A stretch of 42,945 nucleotides of DNA, taken from the NCBI GenBank assembly GCA_033557835.1, contig JAWQRO010000327.1:1-42945 (forward strand). The letters run 5' to 3'. The notes below the pieces were generated by a model. It saw nothing but the letters and a program-made list of their open reading frames with translations, was not told the DNA's origin and searched no databases. This stretch comes from Helochares maculicollis. Taxonomy: Eukaryota; Arthropoda; Insecta; Coleoptera; Hydrophilidae. Both the position numbers and the translations under genes were made by a program. Positions 1 to 11,600 of the stretch are shown here, one piece after another. Each line of letters starts with the position of its first letter. Position 1 is the first letter of the stretch.

Positions 1-371
1 GTTTCTTTCAGTTCGTGAGGAACCCATGTATCGAGTTTTTGAACATAGCCAAGTTGTTTTAAGTGATTTTCAATGCATGTATGTGATACATGAAGCTTCT
101 CTGCAATCTCACGTGTTGTACTGTGACTATCCGAATCGATTACTGCTTTGATTAGGACGTCATCAACTTCAACTGGACGACCAAAGCTTTTTTCATCTTT
201 GATTGAAAAAGTACCAGAACGAAATTTGGCAAACTAATATTGGCACTGCCGTTCTCTTAAGGCTTCGTCACCATAAACATCACATAACTTTTTATGAGTT
301 TGCGATGCGTTTTTCCCTTTGCGGAAATAAAAAAGCAAAGTATGACGAAAATGTTCCTTTTGATTTTCCAT
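1..371 (-). pseudogene. Mariner transposase, N-terminal half, broken and partial
   Basis: Reading from the ATG at 371-369, the frame gives a mariner N terminus: an initial MENQKEHFRHTLLFYF block, a first helix-turn-helix, the GRPVEVD linker, then the second helix-turn-helix (TTREIAEKLHVSH) and the WVPHEL motif at the window edge. This is the DNA-binding half that recognises the terminal repeats; the catalytic half lies outside. A TAG stop at 236-234 stands where mariners usually have the W of a QNW motif. A single transition could explain it, so this copy decayed recently but cannot give full-length protein. Confidence 0.85.
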
Positions 372-545
372 TTTTCAACGAAGACTGAAGAAAAACTACG
401 CAACTGATCAAAAAAAAATTTTTACTGATTGACAGCTAAATTGTCAGCTATTAAACAACAAAATGTGTTTTACATTTGTACTACGTCTGCAAATGTAAAA
501 ATTCAACTTTGAGTGAAATCCGCAATTACTTAGTTGCCAATCCAA
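1..545 (-). mobile_element. Mariner transposon, 5' part, cut by the left window edge
   Basis: The outer end is a mariner-type terminal inverted repeat at about 515-545; read on the minus strand it starts TTGGATTGGCAACTAAGTAA, close to the classic form of mellifera/cecropia-type mariners. It is followed by the target-site TA at 546-547. Inside lies the start of a transposase on the minus strand. The other end is beyond the window. The element sits in the first unit of a tandem repeat, at a TA that is preserved in the other two units. Confidence 0.85.
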
Positions 546-547
546 TA

Positions 548-2180
548 CTTGTTACAGCTAATTTGACAATTTTTAACATTTTTGTAACGATTTTATAAAC
601 TTTGTTATTCCAAAGTCTACTAAATATGGATTTTTCAAAATGAAAAAAATTGCACTTCTGGTGCTCCAACCATGTTGAAAATTTGTACTTACCATTTTTT
701 TGTAGCGTTTAGGATGTACACGAAATTTCAAATTCACTGCTCTATTTTAACGGCTAGTTTACTTGAAAAAATTCAAAACTGTAGGTAACCAGGTACTACT
801 AATACCTCAAAAGTAAACGCAGATCTATGATTTTGATATGATAACTGTATTCCAAATTTCACTGCTCCACTTCAAATGGTTTGATCGCTATCGTGTTTAC
901 ATACAAACACATGGACAACATGCTAAAAATGGTCAAAATATATACAGGGCACTCAAATCGTTAAGATCCGTTGATATCTCCAAGTCGATTTTTTTCATGA
1001 TCGCAATACCTTCCCTTTTCTATACTTTGTATAGCAACACGCGAATATAAAATCAATATTGCACAAGTAAAGTCCAACTGGCGGTTTTCCAATTTACACA
1101 GAACTACTTGTTACAGCTAATTTGACAACTTTTATCATTTTTGTAACGATTTCATAAACTTTGTTATTCCAAAGTCTACTAAATATAGAGTTTTCAAAAT
1201 GAAAAAAAAATAGCACTTCTGGTGCTCCGACCATGTTGAAAATTTGCACCTACTATTTTTTCGTAGCGTTTAGGATGTGTACGAAATTTCAAATTCGTAG
1301 CTCTATTTTAACGGCTAGTTTACTTGAAAAAATTCAAAACTGTGTAGGTAAACAGGTGCTACTAATGCCTCAAAAGTAAACACAGATTTTGCGATAATAA
1401 CTCTATTCCAAATTTCACTGCTCCAAATGGTTTGACCGCTATCGTGTTTACATACAGACACATAGACAACATACTAAAAATGATCAAAATAGATCCAGGG
1501 GCACTCAAAACGTTAAAATCCGTCGGTATCTCGAAGTCGACTTTTTTCATGAACGCAATACCATCCCTTTGCTATATTTCGTTTAGTAGCACACGAATAT
1601 AAAAATCAATATTGCACAAGTAAAGTCCAACTTCCGGTTTTCCAAATTACACAGAACTACTTGTTACAGCTATTTTGACAACTTTTAGCATTTTTGTAAC
1701 GGTTTTCTAAACTTTGATATTTGAAAGTCTACTAAATATGGATTTTTCAAAATGAAAAAATTGCACTCACAGTTCTTCCACCATATTGAAAATTTGTACC
1801 TATCATTATTTCGTTGTATTTGGAATCTGCGGGACATTTCAAGTTCATAGCTCTATTTTAACGGCTAGTTTACTTAAAAAAACTCAAAACTGTACAGGTA
1901 AAAATACAGGTAGTTCCGGTGGTCCTACATACCTCAAAAATTGATGTGGATGTACAATTTTGCGATAATAGTTGTATGCCAAATTTTACTGCTCTGCCTC
2001 AAATGGTTTGACCGGTATCGTTTTTATATATAAGTATACACAGACATCATGCCAAAAATGGTCAAAATGGCTTCAGGGCTCTCAAAACGGGCAGATCCTT
2101 TCAAATCTCGAGGGCGAATTCTTTCATGATCGCATTACCTTCCTTTAATATACTTCCTATGATAATACGAGAATGTAAAA
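548..2180 (+). repeat. Three tandem ~555-bp repeat units (repeat family A)
   Basis: Three diverged copies lie head to tail, anchored by CTTGTTACAGCT at 548, 1107 and 1660, giving periods of 559 and 553 bp. Shared landmarks in each copy are a GCACTT/GCACTC-TGGTGCTCC-like block, CTCTATTTTAACGGCTAGTTTACTT, a CATGCTAAAAATGGTCAAAAT-like block and an end near CTATACTT followed by AATATAAAA or AATGTAAAA. No reading frame is kept between copies; frames that look coding in one copy carry stops and shifts in the next. I do not recognise the family. Related single copies occur elsewhere in the window. Confidence 0.85.
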
Positions 2181-2279
2181 AGGGTGAAAGGGTAATTATT
2201 ACCTGATTTATAAATAATATTGTGCATTGGCTGCAATGAAGAAACCAAGGGTTGCAGATGCATCTATCTTACAATAAAG

Positions 2280-2367
2280 AAAATCGGCTCCGGCACTGAA
2301 TAAATTAGAAGACCATTATGAACGCATGACCCAAATAAATTGGCGAACTTTGTGTAAAGAACAAAGG
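2280..2367 (+). CDS. Probable internal exon of an unrecognised plus-strand gene
   Basis: The frame ending at 2367 reads as a charged, probably helical segment (NKLEDHYERMTQINWRTLCK) and stops at a strong donor, AGG|GTAAGT at 2368. It is in phase 0, as is the terminal exon at 3447. The same frame is open further 5' from about 2230 but crosses a TAA at 2275-2277. Either the exon starts after that stop (an AG at 2278-2279 is available, with a modest pyrimidine tract) or this copy is damaged. The coding look and the phase match support it; the start is uncertain. Confidence 0.5.
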
Positions 2368-3446
2368 GTAAGTAGTCAAAACAACCCTCGAGTATTAAAG
2401 AAGCATTTTCAAGCCAATACTCAAGTGAATTGAAATCGACAGTGGGAAAGGAGATAAAGTCTTTAAAAGAAAATCAAATTGGGAGTAGAATTGCCTAAAA
2501 GTAGGAAATCAAATGGAAGTGGTTTAACTTTTTATTCTAAAGGCGGTCTAGGTTCATATCTGGCAATTTATTTGTCGAATTAATTTTGCTTCTCAACATT
2601 TTAAAATGACTACATCTCCCATAAAACGTACATGGAAGCACTTGTAATGAATAAGGTGCTTGATTTGGCGTGTTTGGTTTTGAAAATGCAATAAGGTTTC
2701 TGAAAGTAATCATTAGATCATTTTTTGGAACTTCCTGTTCTCTTTGTTAAATTTGAGCCGTACGCACTTAAGAATCATTAATGTTCCATCTATTTTATTT
2801 CAAATTTGGCACTCAAATAGTGTTGGGTCTACTGAATGGCTTTGCCAACTTTAATACATTTATCTACCTTATAAACAGATAAAAAATTAAATGTTTGATG
2901 TGCAGATTTTCTTAAGATTACCTATGTCTAACGCAGTAAATCTGTCTCTAATCATCTGATCTCAACCAAATTTAGTACGAAGATGGTAGTAGGGCTATTG
3001 AACGAGTGTACCAAATTATCAACGCCCACAACATATAAACTAGAAGAAATTCAAATACATTAGGTTCTGAGGAAACAAAAATATGATACATTTTTTCACA
3101 CCAGGAAATTTACAAAATCATAGCTTGTTATTATAATAAAAAGTATTACATTTCAATGTCCATTATGTCAGAATGTAGAATTAAAACAAAATTTAAAGAA
3201 ACACATTACAAATAGATCTTCAGAAATTATGCCACCAAGTTAAAAATATTTTTATTGTTTACTGATAAAGTTGTAATTTAAAACCTTAAAACAAAGAGCC
3301 ATTAATAACAGGGTCCTTATAATTCAGTAGAAGTAGATTACATCGGTAGTTAACTAGTACACCATCAGATATTAAATGTGACAATGGCTGAATATCAGGT
3401 AAACTGAATAAAAAGTAATTCTCGCATACTAATGATTATTTTGCAG

Positions 3447-3980
3447 GTGTCTTCGTCCCCTGAAGCCTACACTATATTGCTGCAGATGGAAGTTGTCACT
3501 GATGACGCTGGGGACGTTTTGTGCACTGAAATACCGCTTAACTTCTATACCTCGACACCTCTTCACATACAAATGAATATAAATGGAAAAATTTGCAAGT
3601 ATAACATCCAACTTTTTGTCTATAATGCTTTTACCATTGCCATACAACTCATGAAGTATGATTCGTCAATTAAAGTAATTACCGCACAAGTTAATGTTAA
3701 AGACAAGGATGACAACATTGTCTTCGAAGGAGAGAACCACTTGATACACCCAAATTGTCCCATAGGACAAGTGACACGTGTTACAGGGGTTTATTTGGAA
3801 GATAGTCCGGGTTCTGGGTATTACACGAAAATTTCTACCGGGCAAGAAGAGAAAGCCTTTATTACAATCGTTCCGATAGACGACGACCTCACAAACCAGT
3901 ACCTCGTTGAAACATCAGATCGGTTCAATCTCGAAGAGTCAGAAGCACCGACTATACACATTCCAGAAAATCAGAAATAA
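3447..3980 (+). CDS. 3' terminal exon of an unrecognised protein gene
   Basis: The acceptor is clear: CTAATGATTATTTTGCAG|GTG, with a branch-point-like CTAAT. The exon encodes the last 177 residues of a protein, ends at TAA 3978-3980 and is followed by poly(A)-signal-like AATAAA. The composition is rich in alternating hydrophobic residues with few helix formers, which suggests a beta-sandwich. The segment VFEGENHLIHPN resembles a motif I recall from gamma-adaptin-ear-like domains of BBSome subunits, but this is weak and no name is assigned. The gene converges with SZT2; its 5' exons, apart from the likely one at 2280-2367, are not found here. Confidence 0.65.
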   Translation: MSSSPEAYTILLQMEVVTDDAGDVLCTEIPLNFYTSTPLHIQMNINGKICKYNIQLFVYNAFTIAIQLMKYDSSIKVITAQVNVKDKDDNIVFEGENHLIHPNCPIGQVTRVTGVYLEDSPGSGYYTKISTGQEEKAFITIVPIDDDLTNQYLVETSDRFNLEESEAPTIHIPENQK

Positions 3981-5478
3981 AAAGTTTAGCGCAAATATGG
4001 GGATATCAGTTGCTATCGTAGCATATTAAAGACGGCATAATTTTATAATTATTTATTTTAAAAAATTAAACATATACATGTTTATATACAAGCCTTAGAA
4101 TACACATATGCTTTATAATACAAAAATATATATATTGTATGTTGTCTCTAAAATTTAATTGCTATTTCGAAGCCCAGGTAACTTAAATTTTTTTTAATGG
4201 CACATTGAATTCCGTTAAAGGTTAGCACCTACTTTCAAGATAGTCGTTAATTTATGTCGAGATAAACTAAGGATACAATCGTAAGGCACATTATTTCCAT
4301 CGTAATAAAAAATAAAGGAAAAACAATCTAATAGGGTTGGGATGGAACACAGTGCAAAAAGGGTGTATCCTCTTTTTTATCATCATATGTAAACTTAATT
4401 AGCGAGACTATATTATCATACAAGTTTTATGTTACAATATACACAAAACATAAATTCTAATATAACGTACTTATACTTGGCTTCCTCTAAGCTGATCTCT
4501 TAAAATGATACAATTCCTATTTAAACAGAGCTCAAGCTGCAATGGCCATGTTCGTACATAATTGTCAATACAATGCGTAAAATAATTTGTAATAACATAA
4601 CACTATGCAATAATAATTTTTTATAAAGTAATAATTTGTAATAAAATATTTTTTAATGACAGAATTATTTTGTTCAATATATGTTCTTGTGAAAGCCTTA
4701 TTGACATAGCTTGCTTAGTGGATGGAGACGTTATTATTGCCGTAATTTAAAAATTTGTCTTTTTAATACTTTAAAATAAATTTCACACTTATCAATATAT
4801 ACATCATACAGTTAAATTTACAATGCACAAAAACGTAAACCACCTTGTCGTAAAACATTGCTTAAAAAAACCAAATTGAAACCTAATTTTGTACAAAAAA
4901 ATGCACTACTCAACAAGTTGAACACATTCTTGACTAAAATTTGTTTTATTAAAACTTAACAATTACACTATAAAATTTCAGTTTGCTGTAACAATTATAA
5001 TTTAAATATAATAAATAGGCATAAGCCACAATTCAAATGTATTTATATATTGAAGACGTCATGTTTGACGCATTTAATTTAGAGCACGTCAATTTTTTTG
5101 AAAAGTATATTTTTGACACATAATTTAGAAAAGTTAAATTTGAGACAGTTAAAATTTGACATTCAGAACTGCGAGAGATTTAAATTTTAATTATTTTGAA
5201 TTTTAGATATCATGAATGTTACCCGTTTTAAATTGTAAGTGTTTCGTTTCAAATATTAGATGTAACAAATTGTATTTGCATCAAAATTTAAACTTCAAAT
5301 TTCAACCGGTTTTTCGACCTAATTTTTTCTAAATAAACATTTTAATTTCTAGTTAAGTAAAAATGTTGCCTAGGAAAATGTTATGCTAGTTCAAACTTTA
5401 AACGTAAACATTATTTAAAAACTAAAAATAAGATGACATTCGTCAAAACACGAGCAGCCCTGAAAGCCTCTTCTTATA
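3981..5478. other. Intergenic region between two convergent 3' ends
   Basis: This AT-rich stretch holds the 3' UTRs of both neighbours. AATAAA occurs on the plus strand at about 4304 and 4311, and on the minus strand at 4950-4945, 529 nt after the SZT2 stop, with minus-strand ATTAAA variants nearer. I see no reading frame of note and no recognisable element. Confidence 0.6.
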
Positions 5479-5604
5479 TCAAATCATCCCTGACCAGAGA
5501 TAGAAGCAAACGCAATGTATGAATCCACTGATTAAAGTTTCTCTGTCAGCTTGTGTGGAACTGGCGGTTTCATAATGAGAAGTCCTGTAGACCACATAAA
5601 GATC
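5479..5604 (-). CDS. SZT2: SZT2 coding exon 10 (C terminus)
   Basis: 126 nt, residues 3210-3250 and the TGA at 5481-5479. The acceptor is TTTGTTTGTTCAAG|GAT. It continues the frame of exon 9 in phase 0 (DLYVVYRTSHYETA) and ends FIHCVCFYLWSGMI, the aromatic C terminus expected of SZT2. It is short and sits 2077 bp beyond exon 9, behind a Penelope-like relic, so a gene finder limited to long frames would end the protein early. Confidence 0.85.
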   Translation of the reverse strand, partial: DLYVVYRTSHYETASSTQADRETLISGFIHCVCFYLWSGMI

Positions 5605-8600
5605 CTTGAACAAACAAATATTTATTGCTGTAGCCTATCTGCAAGTTACTGTATTCTTTTTACACCAACTAATTGGATATATACATTTCTATATAGATAT
5701 ATATCGATTTTAAAAAATTAACCAAAAAAGAAAAACAATTCACCAAACTGAGTTCACATGTGGAGAAAAATTATGGACGTTTAATAAACAACAAAAGAAG
5801 TGCCAGTTATTTTTAACAAGATCTGTAATTTTCCAGTATTTGTTGTGATTGTCCTCCAGGCGGTTTGCGGTTAATTAATTTTCATAAATCATTCTAAAAG
5901 TATTTCAAGATTAATTCTAACGATGATTAATCATAATTAATTCTCAAGATTTTTAGTACGAGAGTGTCTCAAATGATGCTTTCATGTGTCTGGTCTTAGA
6001 TTTTTTCAGGTGTTATGTATTTTCAAACTGTTTTTCAAATGTAAAGGACCTTTCTAGGGTTTATATTCATTATAAGCTCCAACAATTGTTGTGGGTTTTT
6101 TCCAGATTCACATTCTATTTCAATATCGATGCTTTTAGATTTTTACTACTGTTTTAGTGCTTTCATACTATATCTATTTATAGACTATTGATCTATACAG
6201 GAAAAAGGAGTGGAGACAGTCCAAACTTTTTACTACTAAAAACATATTTTTCTGTTTGTGAATGTGAATGATTTCCAATAAAAGGCGATTTCTTGTATTG
6301 TTTTCAATTCCTAGAACTTTTGTTTTTTCATAGTCGAACGAGTGTTTTTGTTCGTTTGCTTGACTCATGTCTGATTTATGATGATTCAGTTTAACTTTTA
6401 ATGGTTCAGATGTAATTCTATACGATTTCTAGTGCATTCCTTGCAATGTATTTTGTAGATTATGGTATTTACATCCTTTTTATTGATTTTGTTTTTTTGT
6501 ATTTGACAGTATAGATGGGCATTTTATTGTTGTGCTAAAGGCTGGTCTTATAATGAATTTAGCGAACTTCTTTTTTGCAGATGTATAATTTTATTTCATT
6601 AATAAAAAAGATATATTTTCAATAATTAAGTTTTTTTTTTCAATTTTCTTGTGGGGTTTTGTTATTAAATATATACAAGATTGTATTTCTATTAATTTAT
6701 TTGGGTAATTGAATATTTGTTCTGATAGTTTGATGAATTTTGTGAGAATATTATATTTTGTTGTGCTATTGGATGATTTCGAGCCCAGCCGTGTGTTTCT
6801 TTTTAGTACCAATTTATTGTAATTTTGTTATTTTCTTCACATATTAATAATGTGTCTAGGAATGAAATTTTGTTATTAGTTTATATTTCTATTGGAAACA
6901 TCTATTTAGTGTGAAAGTTGAATATGATTAATAATTCTTCGAAATCAAGCAATTGGTAACCACTAAAAAATTTTTTGTTTACAAACAATCTTATATAAAA
7001 ATAAAATGCCACTTCTGACGACGCTTCCTTTAAAGGATGCGAAACCGTAAAACAAAGTAGCTTGTTAACCAACAAAACTGCGTTTAAGTCAAAATAATAT
7101 AAAAGAAAATATAAATCACGCCATGAAAATAAAATATTTTATAGAAAGGGATTTAGTGTCTACTTTCAAATTATTAATGACACTTAAATCATGTAAAAAT
7201 ATTAATGTACACTGCTCCCGCAGACAATATCCCAAAGGTCCTCCAAAAAAAGATGATCATGGTATTTCTAGTTTGGACTATTTAAAATCAAAAAATATGT
7301 TAGATTCGTCTATTGGATAGATGAATGTTGGCATTGACCGAAGGAATAACTCAAATTAAAATTTTTGGGGAAATGACGGCTATGTAAATAAAAAATCGAA
7401 TTTTCGACTAAAATTTTTGCCAAAAATTGTTTAAAAAAATTTAAATAATTATCACAATCTTATTCCATCGGCTATTACATGACGAATATATCTGAGGTTA
7501 AGTTAAAACTGCAGAATGATCAGTTAAGCTGTTTTTGAAATCTCATGGTCACCGACTGAAAAACCCGTTTGAGAAAAACGCCTTTAAAATTTCAGAAGTT
7601 TACACATAGTTAGCAGGAGCAGCTTCTAATGGGTCGAGTTGATATTGCTGCTCAATGAAAATAGTAAAAAAAAACACTTACCCCACGTGATGTATGTAGA
7701 TCCATGGACAGCATCATAAAAGCCCCGACGTAAGTAGGATGCAAAATGACAATATGCTGAATGTTGCCATCGGCCGAAATAAATGATCGATATTGTTCAT
7801 TATACTTCACCAGCAACAGTTTTGAAAGGCCTTGGTACCAATTGATAGGTTGATGGTTCAGCAACGGGTGTAAGTTCGTGTTTAAATCGCATAAATTTTC
7901 TAGTTTGGACAAGCTCTTCAATTCGATAAACTCCACGTACGTCATGGGAGCACCGTCCCTTTGAGACAGGAGCTTTTCCCATAGCAAGTGGGTTCTGCAG
8001 TGGACCATCCCTTGGGACACCATATCTCGAATCTGTTTCTGCGTAGCCGAGGCACAATCCAAAATTAACTGTTGCATTATTTGTTCGTGCGAAGAGTAGT
8101 ACCCCAAATAATTAACGGGTTCTTGCTTGATCTCGTAAGTCGATGTAATCGTCGATCTGTCTTCCATTTCCGAATTATCCTTCGTCTTTAACGAGCTCTT
8201 AGTGCTTTCTGAATCACCCAAAGATTCCGTTAGAGAAGTCTCCATGGATTTTTCGCTGCTCTCTTCTTTCTCTTCAGGCTGGAAATTGTTGCGACTATCA
8301 GACTCTGAAATGAGGCGTAACTTTTCCGTTGGCAAATTTAAAGAGCTTCTTCCGATAAAAGAAACCGTTCGGAATTTGCCTAGTTTGCGTTCCACTTCTG
8401 ATTTGGGATACTTTTCTCCGCGAGACGTCAAAATGAGGTAATACTTTAAGTGCAAACTGTTGTCCCAAGATTCATAAGCGTTGCAAATAATCAGAGTGAC
8501 ATCAAAATCATCAGTGTGTTGTCGATCCTGAGAGTCTTTGTATGAAATTTGCGGTGTATTGGAAACTTGAACGAAAACATACTCAGATGGGTCGTTGTCG

Positions 8601-11600
8601 TGGTTCATTTTTAATTTACTAAAATGGTATTGTTTGATGTTGTCCAAAAGATAGCTGTAGAGGTGCTTCCCTTCCGTTAGTAGGTTGTTGATGGTGATTG
8701 TATCAGCATGAACCAAATTCCTAGCGTAGTTTGGAGCTTTGTTGTAGTATTTCATGAAGTCATCTAAGAAGTGCACTATGTGGTAGCCTTCGCAGAATTT
8801 CGCTTTCGGCGTATTATTGACGTAGTTGTAGACACACTTCAAGTGAAAATCATAAGTGAAAGAATGGAGGTGTATGAAAATTTTGATTTTGTCGCATTCA
8901 TCTATGAAACTCAGAGTGAATTGGTTGATGGATGTCCTGGAATTGGTTGATTGAAGACGGTTGCACTCAATGGCATGTAGTTTGGTTATAAAGAAGGGTT
9001 CCGTTAGTTGGAGCGTGAAAATTAAAATTCCTCCCAATATAGCTTTTTGCATATAGTAAATGCTGTTGTAGGGAGATTCCGGTTTGGACAGCCCCAATTT
9101 TTTGTCAACTTCCAAAGCCATGAACCCGAGTGTCTGCAAGTATCTCTTGTATTCATTTATGAAGCTGTTGCAAAGCGTTTCGTGCCAAGTTTCACCTTCA
9201 GTCGGAGAGCTCAGATGCTGTGGTGGTGTTTCTAGGCTAGGCGGATTGATAGAGTGATCCCTTGTAGCTGCAGATTGGAGTCGCCACCTTGACAAAAACA
9301 GAAGTGGCGTGTGGCAGTAGTGAATCGTCCTGGAATTTTGCATCAAGATTTGTATCTGGGTGTGCGTACTCGTGTTCGTCCTTGATTGGTACATCGAATG
9401 TAATTTCTTTAACTCATCCCGATGCTTCTTATCCACTCGCTTTAATTTATACATCTCTATAGTAAAAGCAACTACGGGATCGGCATTTTCGATTGGCTTA
9501 TGCACGTACATATCCTTAAAAGCCTCAACTGTTGATGTCGGCAGCGGACTGTGCAGGCTGTGGGACGTGAACCTTCGGGAACGATCCTTGGGGAACTTCA
9601 TCATGTGATCTATATCACCTATGTAATTCATGTATGGGTTGTTGGTTGAAAACATGGATTTTCTGCTGATAGCCTGGTTACAGAATAAACCGCACTTTTG
9701 CGCCGTTATGGAATGGAGGAGGCTTGCCCGGACGCTTAGCCAAAGCCCTACGTTATTACCGTACTCAACGAGCTTATCAACGTTGTCTTTTGACCAATTG
9801 TAGGTATACAGAAGGATAGTGTCGCTATCGATGGTACCCCAAAGAATTTTTTGCCTCGGAACAAACGTCTTTCCATGCACAATGGTCGGTGTGAACTTCT
9901 GTACATTTTTCAGGGCCTGTTGTCCCAATAAATCCGGGAAATCTAGAGATCCCCTGAAACCGGTAGACCCTTTCCACTGTTCAAAATTCCTCGATATAAT
10001 AATGCATTTCGTGACATAATTCGTGCTGCCGTAAGGTACGTAGATCTCCTGGCATAGATCTTCTCCTAACTCCTCAGCAATTTCAGAACTGAAAACTTTC
10101 ACAGAATCGTGTGAAATTTGTACTATTAAGTTTTGGAGTTCCTTTATGGTGATGTTTAGTAAATGCTGGTTTGCTAAGGTTATCTTGGTTTTCCTTATGG
10201 CTGGCGCGTTTATTTTCACTCCGAATTCAAACCATTCCTTTAAAGTGAATGCATAAATATCCGACAGCACTCCTTCTGCTCCTAGTTCGAAGCCATCCAA
10301 GCTTATTTTGTTCTTCCAATTGGTTCTGTGCATTTCCTTGTTTTCCTTGCCATAATCGTCGAATGTAATAGCACGTTGTGCTAAGGAAGCCGTGGGCATT
10401 TTCCGCAAACGTTTCTTACTTGATTGCGTATCCAAGTTGATTATAATCTCTTTGTTCAATTTTTTCTCGTCACAGTTTTTTCTTTTATCCAGAGTCACAT
10501 CCAGCAAGACTTTATAACTGCTTTCTTTGCTAGAGGGTTTGATTTCTTTCAAGCAGTTTAGAATGCTTCGATTGGTAGCAGATGTGCGTAGCTTGTTTTT
10601 CAACGGATGATCGTTGATACAAAGCGGCTGTTTTAGCAGATAATACTCCATTATTAAATCCCACATAGCTTGACTAGTAGCTGCTCGTAGCTTTTGGCAT
10701 AAATTATCGATGTTAACACGACCTTGCTTCCAAACTCTGAATTCCAAAAACGTTGATGGCAAATTATTCTCACCTTCCAACTTTTGAGATGAAACAATAT
10801 TATCAAAACACATGTTAGACAATAATGTTGCTATGTCGAAAGGATTTTCATCTGAATTTGCTTCACTGCGATGATCAGTTATGGTCAGCGCTATGCAAGC
10901 AATACCTCGGTTGCCAGAGGATGGATTTTGGCTTTGGTTGTATATGAAGATGTTGTCGTCTAAGTAACGGTAGTTCATTTGCTCACTTTCTGCATAGTCT
11001 TTGAAGTGGTAGTGGGGCCGAGAGTCTGTGTACTTAGGGATGTTGAGAAATTGAAGTAAATTTTGTTTGAGGTAGTAAGCGAAAGGCACCAGGGCGTGCA
11101 ACACATATGTTTGTACGGAAAGCTGAAAAAAACCAATTTTGCTTGTATCATACCTATTCCTAACGTCATTTTATTATACAAAGCTTGATTTTTAATTTGG
11201 ATATATAAATTGAGTACACAAGAAATGGATTGATATAAAAGTTGAAACAAGAAAGTTAAATAAGAAAAATGTGCATTTCAATAGCCATCCGGTGTAAGCA
11301 GTACTTTCTATACAAAAATACAACCTAAAATGAATGGGGGTAGGGAAATCCCATGTGGTTGGAATGGGTCCTGGAACACCCCAACATTAAGGAAAACGGT
11401 AGGGCTACTATAACCACAAGAAAGGGGATGTTCAAACTACTCAATCACAAATTTCAAAAAATATTCAAATTGGTTCTTTATATAAGGAATGACAACAACT
11501 GTGGGAGGCTGTAGTTTGCTTTGCTTTTATGAATATCGTAACTTATGTATTGTCATCATCAGCAGATTAAGATCTAATCACCTTAACACAGGAGAAATTA

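Noticed and set aside
838..1050. Plus-strand frame in the first tandem unit
   Set aside because: The same region in the other units and dispersed copies is broken by stops and shifts, so the frame is not under protein selection.
8202..8441. Plus-strand frame opposite SZT2 exon 9
   Set aside because: It is an antisense shadow of the Ser/Glu-rich SZT2 linker. Similar shadows at 9047-10019 and 13101-13637 were dropped for the same reason.
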